From: Apostichopus japonicus
Taxonomy: Eukaryota > Echinodermata > Holothuroidea > Aspidochirotida > Stichopodidae
Reading direction: 5' to 3'
Length of the DNA stretch: 64,000 nt
NCBI RefSeq assembly: GCF_037975245.1
Contig: NC_092565.1
Coordinates: 6,626,999 to 6,690,998 of the forward strand
Made by a program: the position numbers and the translations under genes
Notes under the pieces: generated by a model
Seen by the model: the letters and a program-made list of their open reading frames with translations, nothing else
Told to the model about the DNA's origin: nothing
Databases searched by the model: none
Part shown: positions 14,812 through 42,115 of the stretch, piece by piece
Layout of the letters: each line of letters begins with the position of its first letter
Position numbering within the stretch: position 1 is the stretch's first letter

Positions 14812-14851
<40 letters not shown>
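14812..14851. repeat. (TA)n microsatellite
   Basis: About 38 bp of pure TA. Confidence 0.95.
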
Positions 14852-14854
<3 letters not shown>

Positions 14855-16328
14855 ACATGATATAATATATAATATAGATAACATCTCCCGCGTTGTGGTA
14901 TATAACTAAACATAACTAGCTATAACATACCACCCATTAAACGTAACATTCCTATATTGCGTTAACGAATGATTCAGTTAATTTGCTTTGGCGAAATCGA
15001 ATTAATTGTCAAGCATCCTGCATGGGAGGTAGTTAGAAATGTAGGTCATTATTTTGTGTATGTGGAGAAGTTATGAAATACTTCAGTTGTAAAACTTAGC
15101 AAACATCTGGCAAAATGAAGGCGAAGGTCAGTAAATATTGATTACCAATTGCTTTGTCTGTTACTAAAGTTATGATTAATGTGCTTGCCTTCTTTTTTCA
15201 ATAAATTTTATATGAATATTTATCGTAATCCATGCAACGACCATAGTATGATTAAAAAATTTACATATAACGTCCTGCAAAAAAAGATGGTAATGTCGCC
15301 AGCTTTACTTGCTTTTAAATCACATATTTTTGAAAATGCCGCAATGATTCACAGCGAATACCATTTTAATGAGCAGGCCAGAATGATTATTAAAAATTGC
15401 TGCCTATTTCCAAACTTTTGAATAACTAGAGTAAAATAATTGTGAAATTCAACCCCCAGAATATGTCCTTGAAAGGAAAAATAATTTGCAAAAATATTTA
15501 AATCTGGCACATGTTTTCCCAGGAGAAACAGCTGTCTTCGTTTGGTATTAAATTTCCGGTAATACTAAAAAATCGGCAAAGAATAACTCATTGGGCCAAT
15601 ACTGTAAAGTGATATCACAAAGACGCAGTTCTACATTTCTGGTTCTCCAAGTAATCGGATATAATGAAAGTCTAATGAATGATTTCTTCCAATTTTACAG
15701 AAAAGAAATCGTTTGCCGAATATCGTCATATTATCCAACATAACTGAATATCTATAGGTAAATATTGGCCAACTTTCCTTCATAATAATTTAGAAAGCTT
15801 GAAACTTGACATTATTGATTCCATCGGTTTGACCTGCCCTGTTATGGAACGCCAATCTGCAATTGTTTGAAATATACCCCAAAATTATCGCTAAAATACC
15901 GATTGCTATAGACCAAGGTTGTTATTTTGTTTATAGCACTTTTTAATTTGAGAGAACTGTCCATTTAACATCAGCATGGGTTCATCAGTGGTTTAGATTA
16001 ATCAGTGTGGCGTACAGACCATTAGGTGGCCAGTTCCTCGGATTCGTCACAACACTCAATAGGGGGAATATAAGATTTCAGTATACATGCATGTCTCAAA
16101 TATCAGGCTCACAATGCATTACAAACTTGTCAAGGACAAATGGTGCTGAATCTCATATCGGAGTGCCTCGTTGTTCATATTAATAGTTATTGGAATTTTA
16201 TAAAATAAAATTGGATTAAAAGTAAGCCTTATAGAGAGGAGCCGACGACCGTCATCATAGTTAACCATAAAAGGAGCATTTCAGAGATTTAGCATATATT
16301 TAAACCCGTTGAAGTTCTTGGGTTATAC

Positions 16329-16864
16329 TGTAGGGGTTCCCTATATAACTGGGGTGCATGAACCCCCAGGGGGTGCGTGAGTCCATCCCAGGGGGTTCGT
16401 GAGACGTTTCTGAAAGTCAAAACTAAATAATTTTTGTTTAACTAAAATCTTATATGTCATATAATTAAGTAATGTACAAAAGTCGTACCTATCGACAATC
16501 TCTTTTCGCGTTCCATAGGCATATGTTTCCATAATAGTATACCGTACCGTGCATGTGATAAATAACTGAATTATGAAACAGAATCAGGCCGCATGACTTT
16601 GGTGAAGTTGGTAAACGCATGACAGTACGTCGTGAAGATAAAGAGCTGAGAAAGTAACTGAAAGTTTGGCCAAAGTAATTATTATTATTTTGGATATTCC
16701 AGATGACCTCCATTCTGCCCGACACAAAGCAAAGTTAGCATAAATTCATGCTTGAAAATGATAGTATAATAATGACTCAGATCGTGTCTCGAAAAGTTGG
16801 GGGTTCGTGGACAACTCTGACATCCACAGGGGGTTCGTGGGGTGATAAAGTTAGGGAAACCCTG
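16329..16864. mobile_element. Non-autonomous hAT-like DNA transposon
   Basis: The ends are TAGGGGTTCCCTA on the left and, inverted, CAGGGTTTCCCTA on the right, resembling hAT termini. Subterminal GGGGGTTCGTG motifs occur at about 16393, 16799 and 16829. Flanks GGTTATAC (16321-16328) and GGTTATAG (16865-16872) look like an 8-bp target duplication with one mismatch, the size expected for hAT. The ~536-bp interior holds no transposase. Confidence 0.7.
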
Positions 16865-19463
16865 GGTTATAGCTATCTAAATATTACTAACACTTTTCTT
16901 TCCTCTTGGACTGTAACAAATCGAAACTTAAATACTCTCTGACGTTATCCGATTAAGAGCATAGCCGTGCCGTGGATGGAGGGGTGGATGAATGGATAGG
17001 CAGCATTGCAACCTCAATTATGGACAAAATACAGGATTTTGAAGCAAATGCGATCTTTCACAGGGATTCAATGCAACCTTTTCCAAATGGTAGAGACATT
17101 ATACCTCCTTCCTCGGCCATCGAACCTCTAGCAGACTATCCTGGAATTCATGGAATATGGTTATGAATACCACTGTACAACTCATGCTTTAACGGGAGGA
17201 AGTTGTTATTTTGACAGGTGTGACGTATACTAAACTTTGACACATTTTTACCTGACACCTAGTACATATAGAATCTCCTTTCAGCTGCAAAGGATGAACC
17301 TGTTATATTGTTTTTACAATAATATTGACTAATTAGCTACCCAATTCTCAATGAAAGGGATTTCCAAGTGAATGCTTAATACCAGTAGCCGGAACGCACT
17401 TTATAGTATACAGTCAATTCATCAAACGTAAATTGTAAATGTAATCAAATTAAAATTGATCTAGATTATACAAACACAAATTTGACAAACGTGATTAGTA
17501 ACGTTCAATCGTTGTGTAGGTGTCACGCAGAGGTCATGCCGTGCGCATGCAGGGATCACGCAGAGAACAATGTGAACATTTCTTAGCCAATAGAAAAATT
17601 GGCGATTGAGAAGCACCTGTGCAGCTACTCAAAGAGATGGAGTACATGCTTAGCCTATACATGTCATCGTAAATTAGCGCGACGTATACATTATTGACCT
17701 AGAATGCAATGATGATACTAGTATGATACTTCACTCGATATAGTATGTATTGCCATAGGCATCCATTGCTTTTGAACGATAGGATTGACAGGTTATCCCC
17801 TGGGTTTTACATAACTTCAATATGGCTCTGCTGTTTCACATGAGTACATATCAATCAGTACAAAAGGTCACAAATCTGACCGACATTTAGCCTGGCATAT
17901 TGCAAGGCAGTCGTGTCATTGAACCCCGTGGTCAAAAGATATATTTACAGCCTATCAATGGCGGCGACGGATAGATGGTGCAATATTGCATATCCCATCC
18001 TCAGCATTGAAAGACATAATCTTCGAAAAAGAGAATTTATCTAAATCTCTGAAGAACCATATGAAACTCTAAAAGCTCTCTAAACACCTGTACAATTAAA
18101 GCCCGACAGACAAAAGGTATAAGGTGTATACTCTATCTACATAGCGCAATGGCCTAAGGGGGTGACACACATTGGAGAAACTCTAAACAAGGCAGTATAC
18201 GTTACCATGACCAGGTAATACTTGCATGCTCTAAACTTGTAAGCGTATTGTTTGTACTCAACAAACTTTTACTGATATCTTTTATATATTTAAAATCTGC
18301 TACACTACTATTATATTGAAATGTTTATTTCTGTCATTAAGAAAAAGTCAATGTAAAGTTTTTTTTTTAAATCAGTTCTTGGTTAAGACAGTTGATTGTT
18401 TTGGCAAAGAAAAGGTCCATTTCAGGAAGGAAAATAGTTATTTTACAAGTATATAAGGGGGCTTCGATGCCGCATGTCTTTGGCAGATTACGGTATACTA
18501 GACGTCGGTCAAACAGAATATCACCTTGTGAGGCCCAATAACCTTTTACAACAAAATGTTCGCTAACTGAACAAAAATACATAGGATTGCCTAGTGTCCC
18601 AGTTCTTGTAAATATATAAAAGAATAAGAAATCGATTTTGCTTTCATTAAAGAGGATTGAGAGGATGCTTTCGTTCTCGGGGAGGATCAAGTGATCATCC
18701 TTTATGTTCATTTTATTATCTTCAGCAGACGTACGGCATGTAGGGTTCTCCTTTTGCTCTTTTAATGCAGGATATTGGCTCTTCAAAGGAGGACAGGGTG
18801 CATGCATGTTCATCTTCAGTAGACAAGAAACAAACACGAAATATACTGGAAATAGGATTGATAAATATATGCTTGCGATGAAAGCGCTCAGTTTTAACAG
18901 AGGGTTTGAAGTTAGGCTAAAAACTAGTATGATGGCCGTCAGTTAATGCTGATAAATCTACCAAGCCAAACGAGTTTTAATCGAAGTGAGTTAACCAAGA
19001 AAGGCAAAACTGCGACGCTTTCCTGAAAAGCTCCAGGAAGGAGATTAGGAAGGAGTTTACCGAAATCTTTCGACTAAAAATATTCTTCCCTCTGACATTT
19101 TGCATTCACGTTCTAATCATGTACTTGCTAAAAGCAAATATTATGTATATTGTCAATTTATTTTCTGATTTTCTCCCAACAAGCGGTTGCTGATCTTAGA
19201 ATAGTCCCTTTGGAATATAATACTATCCCCATGGTGAGACAGAATAAATATAGGCTATTTGATATTCATAAGGCAGTAAAACAGGCAATAAAACGTTCTT
19301 AAGATTCATTTATGTTTATTGTTGTTGATTTATTCTAAGGTTTAGAATATTTGTAACAATTCTTTGTTTTACGTTTGAATGTTTATTCTTAATTATTCTC
19401 TCAACTAAATTTCTCTGGAATTAACATATGAGACCAACCAAGAGGCAAATGATGTTAAATAGC

Positions 19464-19464
<1 letters not shown>

Positions 19465-19552
<88 letters not shown>

Positions 19553-19690
19553 GAAAATCGTAATGAGTTGGAAAATTAAGAACAGTGAAAAAACTTTCAG
19601 CCTCCACCGGGATTCGAACCACGGGCCTTCGAACCACGGGCCTATATATATATACATATATATATCTACATATATATATATATATATATG
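19465..19690. repeat. (TA)n tracts flanking a SINE-like fragment
   Basis: Pure TA at 19465-19549 and interrupted TA at 19643-19689 on both sides of the B-box fragment. Confidence 0.95.
19555..19642 (-). repeat. B-box-bearing repeat fragment with a 15-bp tandem duplication
   Basis: The minus strand reads GGTTCGAATCC (19620-19610), a perfect B box/T-arm motif followed by 'cggtggaggc' like a tRNA 3' end, but only TA repeat lies where an A box should be. The 15-bp 'ttcgaaccacgggcc' is duplicated exactly at 19613-19627 and 19628-19642. Probably a truncated SINE. Confidence 0.45.
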
Positions 19691-19860
19691 ATTATCATAC
19701 TTTAAGAAACTTCTATGAGGCAAGTGGTGGGACATATTTTCACCATTTTGTAAGCAGGTACCCCAAAGTAAATTTTTTTGCAATAGGGCGCTCTAACAAA
19801 CCACTCTCATATAAGACACGCTAATCTAGTCCTTACTTTAACTAGGGCAAGTAAGACCAT

Positions 19861-19935
19861 GCCGCCATCTGGATAGCTTAGTGGTAAATTGTGTATTGAT
19901 ATGAACTGAGTGGCTCCAATTCAAATAAACTGGCC
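19861..19935 (+). repeat. tRNA-derived SINE head or tRNA relic
   Basis: TAGCTTAGTGG at 19874-19884 fits a Pol III A box, and GGCTCCAATTC at 19912-19922 matches 8 of 11 positions of the B-box consensus at about normal spacing. The stems do not look intact, so a working tRNA is unlikely. Confidence 0.4.
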
Positions 19936-20392
19936 GAAAGGAAAGTTTGCATATGTTGCTATTTATGGAACAAGAACTCTAGGGTTTGATTGAACAGAAA
20001 ACAGTTTTCAGTCTTCTCTGGGGAAGGACATTAAGGTCTCGCAGTCATGTTAAAATCGATAAGTCAACGGATGATGGAGGGGGATGTAAAACCCGGAGGT
20101 AAGAGTTGTCAGAAACATCCGGTTTTGTGAAGAATTTGAAGATCATTCTCAAGTACCCTCCAGTAATAAAAAGAGGACATTTGGGCAAGCGAGGGGGGGG
20201 GGGGGGCGTTGATCTATCGCGTTCTTCTGCATCTACCTCTCCAATGCACACCATAGAAAAGTCTCGTGTCATTGTTGACGTCCAAGAAGATATACCCTTT
20301 ATTACACTTAAAGCAACTGTTCAAGAATATGTATTACCTACATTACCATGTATTCTACACCTCACTAGATTAACTCGAGTAGATACATTGTA

Positions 20393-21345
20393 CCGGTAGT
20401 GATCAGCTAACTCAAGTAGCTAGTGTGTTCGTAGTCATCAGTTATAACTCAGGTAGCTACTGTAGTGTGCCGGTAGTGATCAGCTAACTCAAGTAGCTAG
20501 TGTATTCGGAGTCTTCAGTTATAACTCAGGTAGCTACTGTAGTGTGTCGGTAGTGATCAGCTAACTCAAGTCACAAGTGTATTCGTAGTCTTCAGTTATA
20601 ACTCAGGTTACTACTGTAGTGTGTCGGTAGTGATCAGCTAACTCAAGTAACTAGGGTTTTCATAGTCTCCAGTTATAACTCAGGTAGCTACTGTAGTGTG
20701 TCGGTAGTGATCAGCTAACTCAAGTCACAAGTGTATTCGTAGTCTTCAGTTATAACTCAGGTTACTACTGTAGTGTGTCGGTAGTGATCAGCTAACTCAA
20801 GTAGCTAGTGTATTCGGAGTCTTCAGTTATAACTCAGGTAGCTACTGTAGTGTGTCGGTAGTGATCAGCTAACTCAAGTCACAAGTGTATTCGTAGTCTT
20901 CAGTTATAACTCAGGTTACTACTGTAGTGTGTCGGTAGTGATCAGCTAACTCAAGTCACAAGTGAATTCGTAGTCAGTTATAACTCAGGTAGCTACTGTA
21001 GTGTGCCGGTAGTGTTCAGCTAACTCAAGTCACAAGTGTATTCGTAGTTATCAGTTATAACTCAGGTTACTACTGTAGTGTGTCGGTAGTGTTCAGCTAA
21101 CTCAAGTAACTTGTGTATTCATAGTCTTCAGTTTTAACTCAGGTAGCTACTGTAGTGTGCCGGTAGTGTTCAGCTAACTCAAGTAGCTAGTGTATTCGGA
21201 GTCTTCAGTTATAACTCAGGTAGCTACTGTAGTGTGCCGGTAGTGTTCAGCTAACTCAAGTAGCTAGTGTCTTCGGAGTCTTCAGCTATAACTCAGGTAG
21301 CTACTGTAGTGTGCCGGTAGTGATCAGCTAACTCAAGTAGCTTGG
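20393..21345. repeat. 77-bp minisatellite with higher-order structure, about 12 units
   Basis: GATCAGCTAA recurs at 20401, 20478, 20555 and 20632 with exact 77-bp spacing and continues to about 21325. Each unit contains two related halves ('taactcaagtagcta' and 'taactcaggtagcta'), so 77 bp is a dimer of a ~38-bp ancestor. Two unit types, marked 'tagctagtg' and 'tcacaagtg', partly alternate. Confidence 0.95.
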
Positions 21346-21447
21346 GGTGCTAGATCAATCTTGTAAACTATTGTCATGGCTATATAACACATCCAACTCC
21401 GTTCATAACATGGACCCAGCATATATTTTTAATATTATTAAAGAATA

Positions 21448-21801
<354 letters not shown>

Positions 21802-21887
21802 CGAAGACAATTCTTCGTGCTTAACTGCATATCCTATATAAATAAAAGTAGACGTGACTTATTCAGGAGATGTTTTCTTCGTTCCAG

Positions 21888-36920
<15,033 letters not shown>

Positions 36921-37438
36921 GGTTACAACAAGGTACACTTGCAAGAAAAATGCTTACATTGCGTCGTTACGCTGACTTTGTGCTAAGCGAAAAATTTTAC
37001 ACCGACGAATTTTGATTAAGATTCGGGTATTGATGCCTCGAGCATTTAGAGGAGTGGCGCTATGTTGGTATTTGATGTGTGCAGTTTGTTAGCGTTGCAA
37101 GAACGCATTCTTCAGGGCAAAATTGTACACAAGGATGTATTCCACTGGCTGGAATATATAGTAGGTTCGTCAGAGAAAGAGGGAGGAAATGGACCACGCG
37201 CAACGAGCGTTGAATGTGGTATATTCTAATTGACAAATTGTTGTATGCGGCGACTTCATAGCTATCGTTAAAGGTTAAAAGCTTTCGTTATACACAATTA
37301 TGGATTGTTGCAAGTTCTTCTTTTATTCTTCAATTTCTATTTTGGATATCAGTCTGAGGATGAAAATTTTGGATTTCATGCATAGGGTTCATCCGTAGCT
37401 TTGTTTTTTTTTCACGTAGAGTTTGGTGTTCATTTTGC

Positions 37439-37444
37439 AATAAA
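37439..37444 (+). terminator. Candidate polyadenylation signal for the nAChR-type gene
   Basis: First AATAAA downstream of the stop codon, about 520 bp after it. Motif only; no cleavage-site evidence is visible. Confidence 0.35.
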
Positions 37445-37651
37445 TTGTACAAAGAATGTAGAGTTATCCTATATTAAAAAAAAATTAAGAAATAATACAG
37501 AAATAATTGTTACAAAATTATACAGAAAAAATATTTTTAACGAAAAAAATAATGGCATGCATTATCATATTTGGTATATTATTGTTGAGTATTGTAAAAG
37601 AAAATAGGTAAAAAAAAAAACACAACAGATTCTAGCAAGTCTCATGGCGTC

Positions 37652-37713
37652 TTTAATATAAGGTATAGTTAGTATGTAAGCTTGCACCTGAGGGCAAAGA
37701 ACCTTATATTAAA
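37652..37713. repeat. Inverted repeat, 13-bp arms, 36-bp loop
   Basis: TTTAATATAAGGT at 37652-37664 pairs exactly with 37701-37713. It lies about 730 bp downstream of the nAChR-type stop codon, in or just beyond its 3' end; it may be the remnant of a small MITE. Confidence 0.7.
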
Positions 37714-40631
37714 AGGTAAAACTCAATGAATATTCATAACTGAGTGACACGTGGTTGCCAACTTATTTCATGTTACCGGTTAAGTTTCAAGGATCTTTGA
37801 AAACTTTGATTTCATAAGTTTTTCCTGGTTGATATATGTAAATAGGCATATTTCTATACTGATGAAGGTGGAGGTGTTTCTTATATGATTTTAAAGTTTT
37901 TACATAAATACCTGCCTTAAAAGGACATTTTTTTCTTTCCTTTATTACTTTATTCTCCGACACTGTTCAATAAGAGAACATATTTTCTCGGCAAAAGCAA
38001 AATGATTTTATGAAGGTGGAGAGAAAATGTTTTGCTGGCGTTTCAACAATAATCGACCACTATTCGACTTTCTAGCTTGCTATGGTGGAGAGTGCAGGGA
38101 GGCAACGCTGACGTAGTAGTTACGTCATGGCAACACTCCAAGCTTGCACGTTTCAGATCATTTATCTGCGAATATGAGCTCAGTACTGCATCAAATCCAA
38201 ACGCGCTAGGAAGACAGCATGTAACAAATAATCAACAGAATGAATTTCTTTCATTTTATTGTGGAGGGGAGGGAGGGTGAGGGGGAGGGGGTGTATCACG
38301 CCTATAGTTTCAATATATATTCAATACTTTCTGCTCTCTTACAACTCAAATTTAGCTTCGGTCAGGATATCAAATTTTCGAAAATAAAACTTTGGAATAT
38401 TATAGAAATCATTTACTTGTGTTAAATAAATATTTAATTTTAATAAAGGATTGATCGACTCAGTTATATACCTTAGCCTACATTTATCGATAATTTGTCT
38501 ATAATAATGTAAAGGGAAACAAAGAATACATTTTTGAAACCTGATGATTCCTTTTACATTCTTTGTCGGCTAAGTTTGGTGCTGATTATAGGGAACTTAG
38601 TCAACACATGGAAATGTGAAGTCAAACTCTCTACGTGAGGATTGTTTTATGTTTTACAAAATCTTCAATATGAAAATTGAAAAAAAAATCCCATGAGTTG
38701 TGCAAGGTCTGTCACACATTAAGAAAATTGGGTTGCCTATTTAAGTCGACATATAACTACTCACCATTGTGTAACCTAGAAACATACCATCATCGTTATT
38801 CACATAGGTATCATTTTTTTAACATTTATTTATCAATATTTTAATCTATGCAACAGAAGAAAAGTCGATTAGTGTGGACGAGAGGTGGTTTCTTCATATA
38901 ATGTTCAACAATGTTTACACTGTGGTGATCAATGACTGCAGATGACGTATATGTGCCTAACTGCCTAAGTGGTGGCGCTGGTAACCAATGAAGAAAGAGA
39001 CTCTGAGTTAAGTGAATTTTGTCAACATTTATGAAATTGCACCGACGAAAGTTTCGATTCACTTTTATCACAAAGCTGGACTGGCGAGCGTCATATACGG
39101 TATCTTTGTGGTGGTTCTGGTATATGTTTTTCTTAGAATTTTATTCTTATAAATATTGTAATTTAAGAAAACAAACTAGTCAGGCTATGAATAGCAGTCG
39201 GCTGTTTTATGAATGTTCATTACGGACATGCATGTTATGCACAGCACAATTTATTAAGCTCACACCGCACCAATAGTCTTCCGTGACCGCTTTAATAAAG
39301 CAATTCGTTCTATCTGGCTGTTTATTTATGGTGAAAGGTGTATATCAAAACAGAGAAAGTAACAAGATTTTTCAATTGAAAATTACTTCTAAAATAGATA
39401 TAGCCTATGCAGCATGCATATGTAAATTACGGTAGGTAGTGTATATTCGTATGTGAGGTTGACAAGTACACGATACACTGGAATGTCTGATGTATGTTTG
39501 GTCATGGTTGACCTGCAGACCATTTTGCATGCATGCGCAACACGTTCTTGAGCCTAAACTGCTATCCCAATATTCGCAAAGAGACTAAATATGCATATTC
39601 ATTTCTTCGTGGAATTCTCTATCTCGATTGGCTGTGAAGAGATTTGGACGTCTCCCATCCATGGGCAGTGACATGAAATAACCAATAGAAAAACGTCTCC
39701 TTGTTAAGGAAACAAAAACGTTTGAAAATGTAAATCAGATATTAGTCGTCAAATTTCCGTTCCACGATTAGCATGTAAAACATACCTAATATACTCTCTT
39801 CTAACATCACATATTCCGTCTTAAATAATACAGTACCAAAGCAAAAATCACTTTAAAAACGTCATCTGTCTTGAATCGACCAATCATGTTTAAGTAAATA
39901 TCAAAGAGATAGATGGGCCTTTAATTTGTTTCAATAGGTCTTCTTTTTTTGGCACAGTGAGTACTATATTAAATTGCTGAGACTTTTTTTTGGAATTGTT
40001 TTTATTCCGAAATTATTCGTTACCGAAATACTAAGTTAATGTTGTATGTGTGCGGTATTTTATCGAAGGATGCGTGCAAAACTCGTCTTAGATTATCGGG
40101 TCATTTTGGTTGCTTAACTAGCTACTATTATAAGGTTACCTACTGTGTAAAGTCTTTACTTTTTTTTATATTAATCATAATTATATTATTTTGTTTTAGA
40201 TTCTCGTTTTCGTCTTTGTAATATTTATATATATATATCATATTTCTCACACCTATACCCGGTACCCTCTAAGCACAACATGTTCTCACAATAGCATAAT
40301 CTATACAACAAAATGCATGAGAAACGATACATGGAAATATAAGTTGGACTGCCGTAGCACCGTTTTTTAATATATATATATATTTGTTTTGCTTAAACGG
40401 TTTACAACATACCACAAATGTGTGCCTAAAGTTATCTTTCAAGCAGTAACATAAACACAGTACCACCTCTTTTGTTGTTGGTCCTTGTGTAAATTGATAA
40501 CGAGTGAACGTTTGGAACTAAGCTTTTCATCATGAAACAATATTCGTGCAAGAAATGACTGGAGAACACGCATGGATGTACTGTAGCCTGTACTAATATA
40601 TGTTACTTTAATGGTGAGGGGTCGTAACCAA

Positions 40632-41026
40632 AGGTGGTGGTAAGGTTGCCTAGAGATCCATCAAAAGGTGGGATAAGGTTATCTAGAGACCAATACAAAT
40701 GTGGGATCAGACAACCAAGAGACCCATCAAAAAGTTGGAAAAGCTTACCTAGAGATCCATCAAAAGGTGGGGTAAGGTTACCTAGAGAACCATCAGAAGA
40801 TGGGATAAGTTTACCTAGAGATCCATCAATAGGTGGGATCAGGCAACCTAGAGACCCATCAGAAGGTGGGATAAGCTTACCTAGAGATCCATCAAAAGGT
40901 GGGATAAGCTTACCTCTAGAGATTCATCAAAAGGTGCAGGGTAAGGTTACATAAAGACCCATCAAAAGCAGGGATAAGGTTACCTAGAGACCTTTCAGAA
41001 GATGGGGTATTGTTATCTAGAGACAT
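40632..41026. repeat. 33-bp minisatellite, about 12 units, open in one frame
   Basis: The unit resembles 'ggttacctagagatccat' plus 'caaaaggtgggataa'. Because 33 is a multiple of three, one frame stays open for about 100 codons as an 11-residue repeat (RLPRDPSKGGI-like). Units 3 and 7 share the 'caggcaacc' variant, suggesting a 4-unit (132-bp) higher-order period. I do not regard it as a gene: no splice sites or homology are seen. Confidence 0.9.
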
Positions 41027-41556
41027 CTGGGTTTACACAGAGGTGAATTGAACACCACCATCCATACCCTTGCCTCTTCCCCTCCCTCCCCCTTCTTTCC
41101 TCTCTGCATGGAAAATAGGGTTTTCCAGGGTCATACATGTCGATAAGGCTTTGGGCTAATATGTGATGAACCTCCCCAACCCGCCCCTGCCCCATCCTTC
41201 CCTATTCTCCTTCCCTTCCTTCACCTCAAATGGATCTTTGGTTAGAATAACGAGTGCAATGTTAACAAAAAAAGATGCATTTAGTTGTCAATTACATTAT
41301 GGGGGTTTCAGTTATACGCTTCTTTCGATAGACGAGATCAGACTTGGATCAAACTTATAGTAGCCAAATACGACACGATTTATTTAAAAATAGACTGAAT
41401 GATGGAAGAGGGTTGTCAAACGAGAAGTATACGTATACGTACAGGTATGAAAACGAAACTTTTATAAGGGCGGACGGCCGGTTACAGCGACAAACTTAGA
41501 ATATAGGCAGCCGCAACGTTGAACTGTTATTCATCACAACATCTTGGCTATTTAAT

Positions 41557-42115
41557 TTAAGGGGACACAAACCCAACTATCATCTTTAAGTTGGTCATAT
41601 ATATATGACAGGGTTTTTTGTGAAGAACAACTTCTCCTTACAGCTAAGGAAAATCAAGTTCCGTTTATGATTGATCTCCTAGTTGAAATGTCGGGTTTGT
41701 GAGCTGTCATTGTTTTCTTTGATGTCGAATTGCAGCCAATAGGATATGAAACCTTTATGTCTCTCTTTCTTTTCATATACTCAAAAAAGATTGTTTACAC
41801 CGTTGACAATGACACTCATGCCATCATTTGATCATGTTATGAGGTTCAATAATCTGTTTCAGCAGTCTCAAGTCCCCAAAACATTACAGAAAATGATACC
41901 ATCGTCAAAGTTCAGCAAGACATAAACAACTGAAGCACGTGTGTAGGTCGATGATGTCATATTTACACTTGATCAAGTCTTCAGTCCCGGTGTGAAGACA
42001 CATTAATGTGATACCTCCCAAAATGGAAGCATGTTTTTCTCTTAGCTGTGTTGTCGAAGTTGTTCAAGACAGTAGTTTCTACCAATAATAAGGACTGGGT
42101 TTGTGAACACATTTG
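41557..42115 (-). mobile_element. Dispersed DNA element, copy 2 (inverted relative to copy 1)
   Basis: Starts with 'ttaaggggacacaaaccca' and ends near 'tgggtttgtgaacac'. The shared core 'acttgatcaagtcttcag' lies near 41967. It is inverted relative to the copy near 12 kb. No open frame of note. Confidence 0.6.

Larger units (their letters stand above)
1..20392. other. Region without a supported gene
   Basis: Apart from the repeats and elements listed separately, I see only AT-rich sequence with short, low-complexity open frames and no pair of exon-like blocks with matching phases. The missing 5' exon of the nAChR-type gene could lie here or beyond the left edge. A short direct repeat, 'attaccgactttgc', occurs twice near 9183-9230. 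Confidence 0.6.

Noticed and set aside
18367-18837. 156-codon open frame on the minus strand
   Set aside because: No domain, signal peptide or splice partner recognised, and composition like the background. Kept only as a possible chance frame.
19605-19625. Possible functional tRNA gene on the minus strand
   Set aside because: Only a B box/T-arm-like stretch is present; the region that should hold the A box and anticodon stem is TA repeat.
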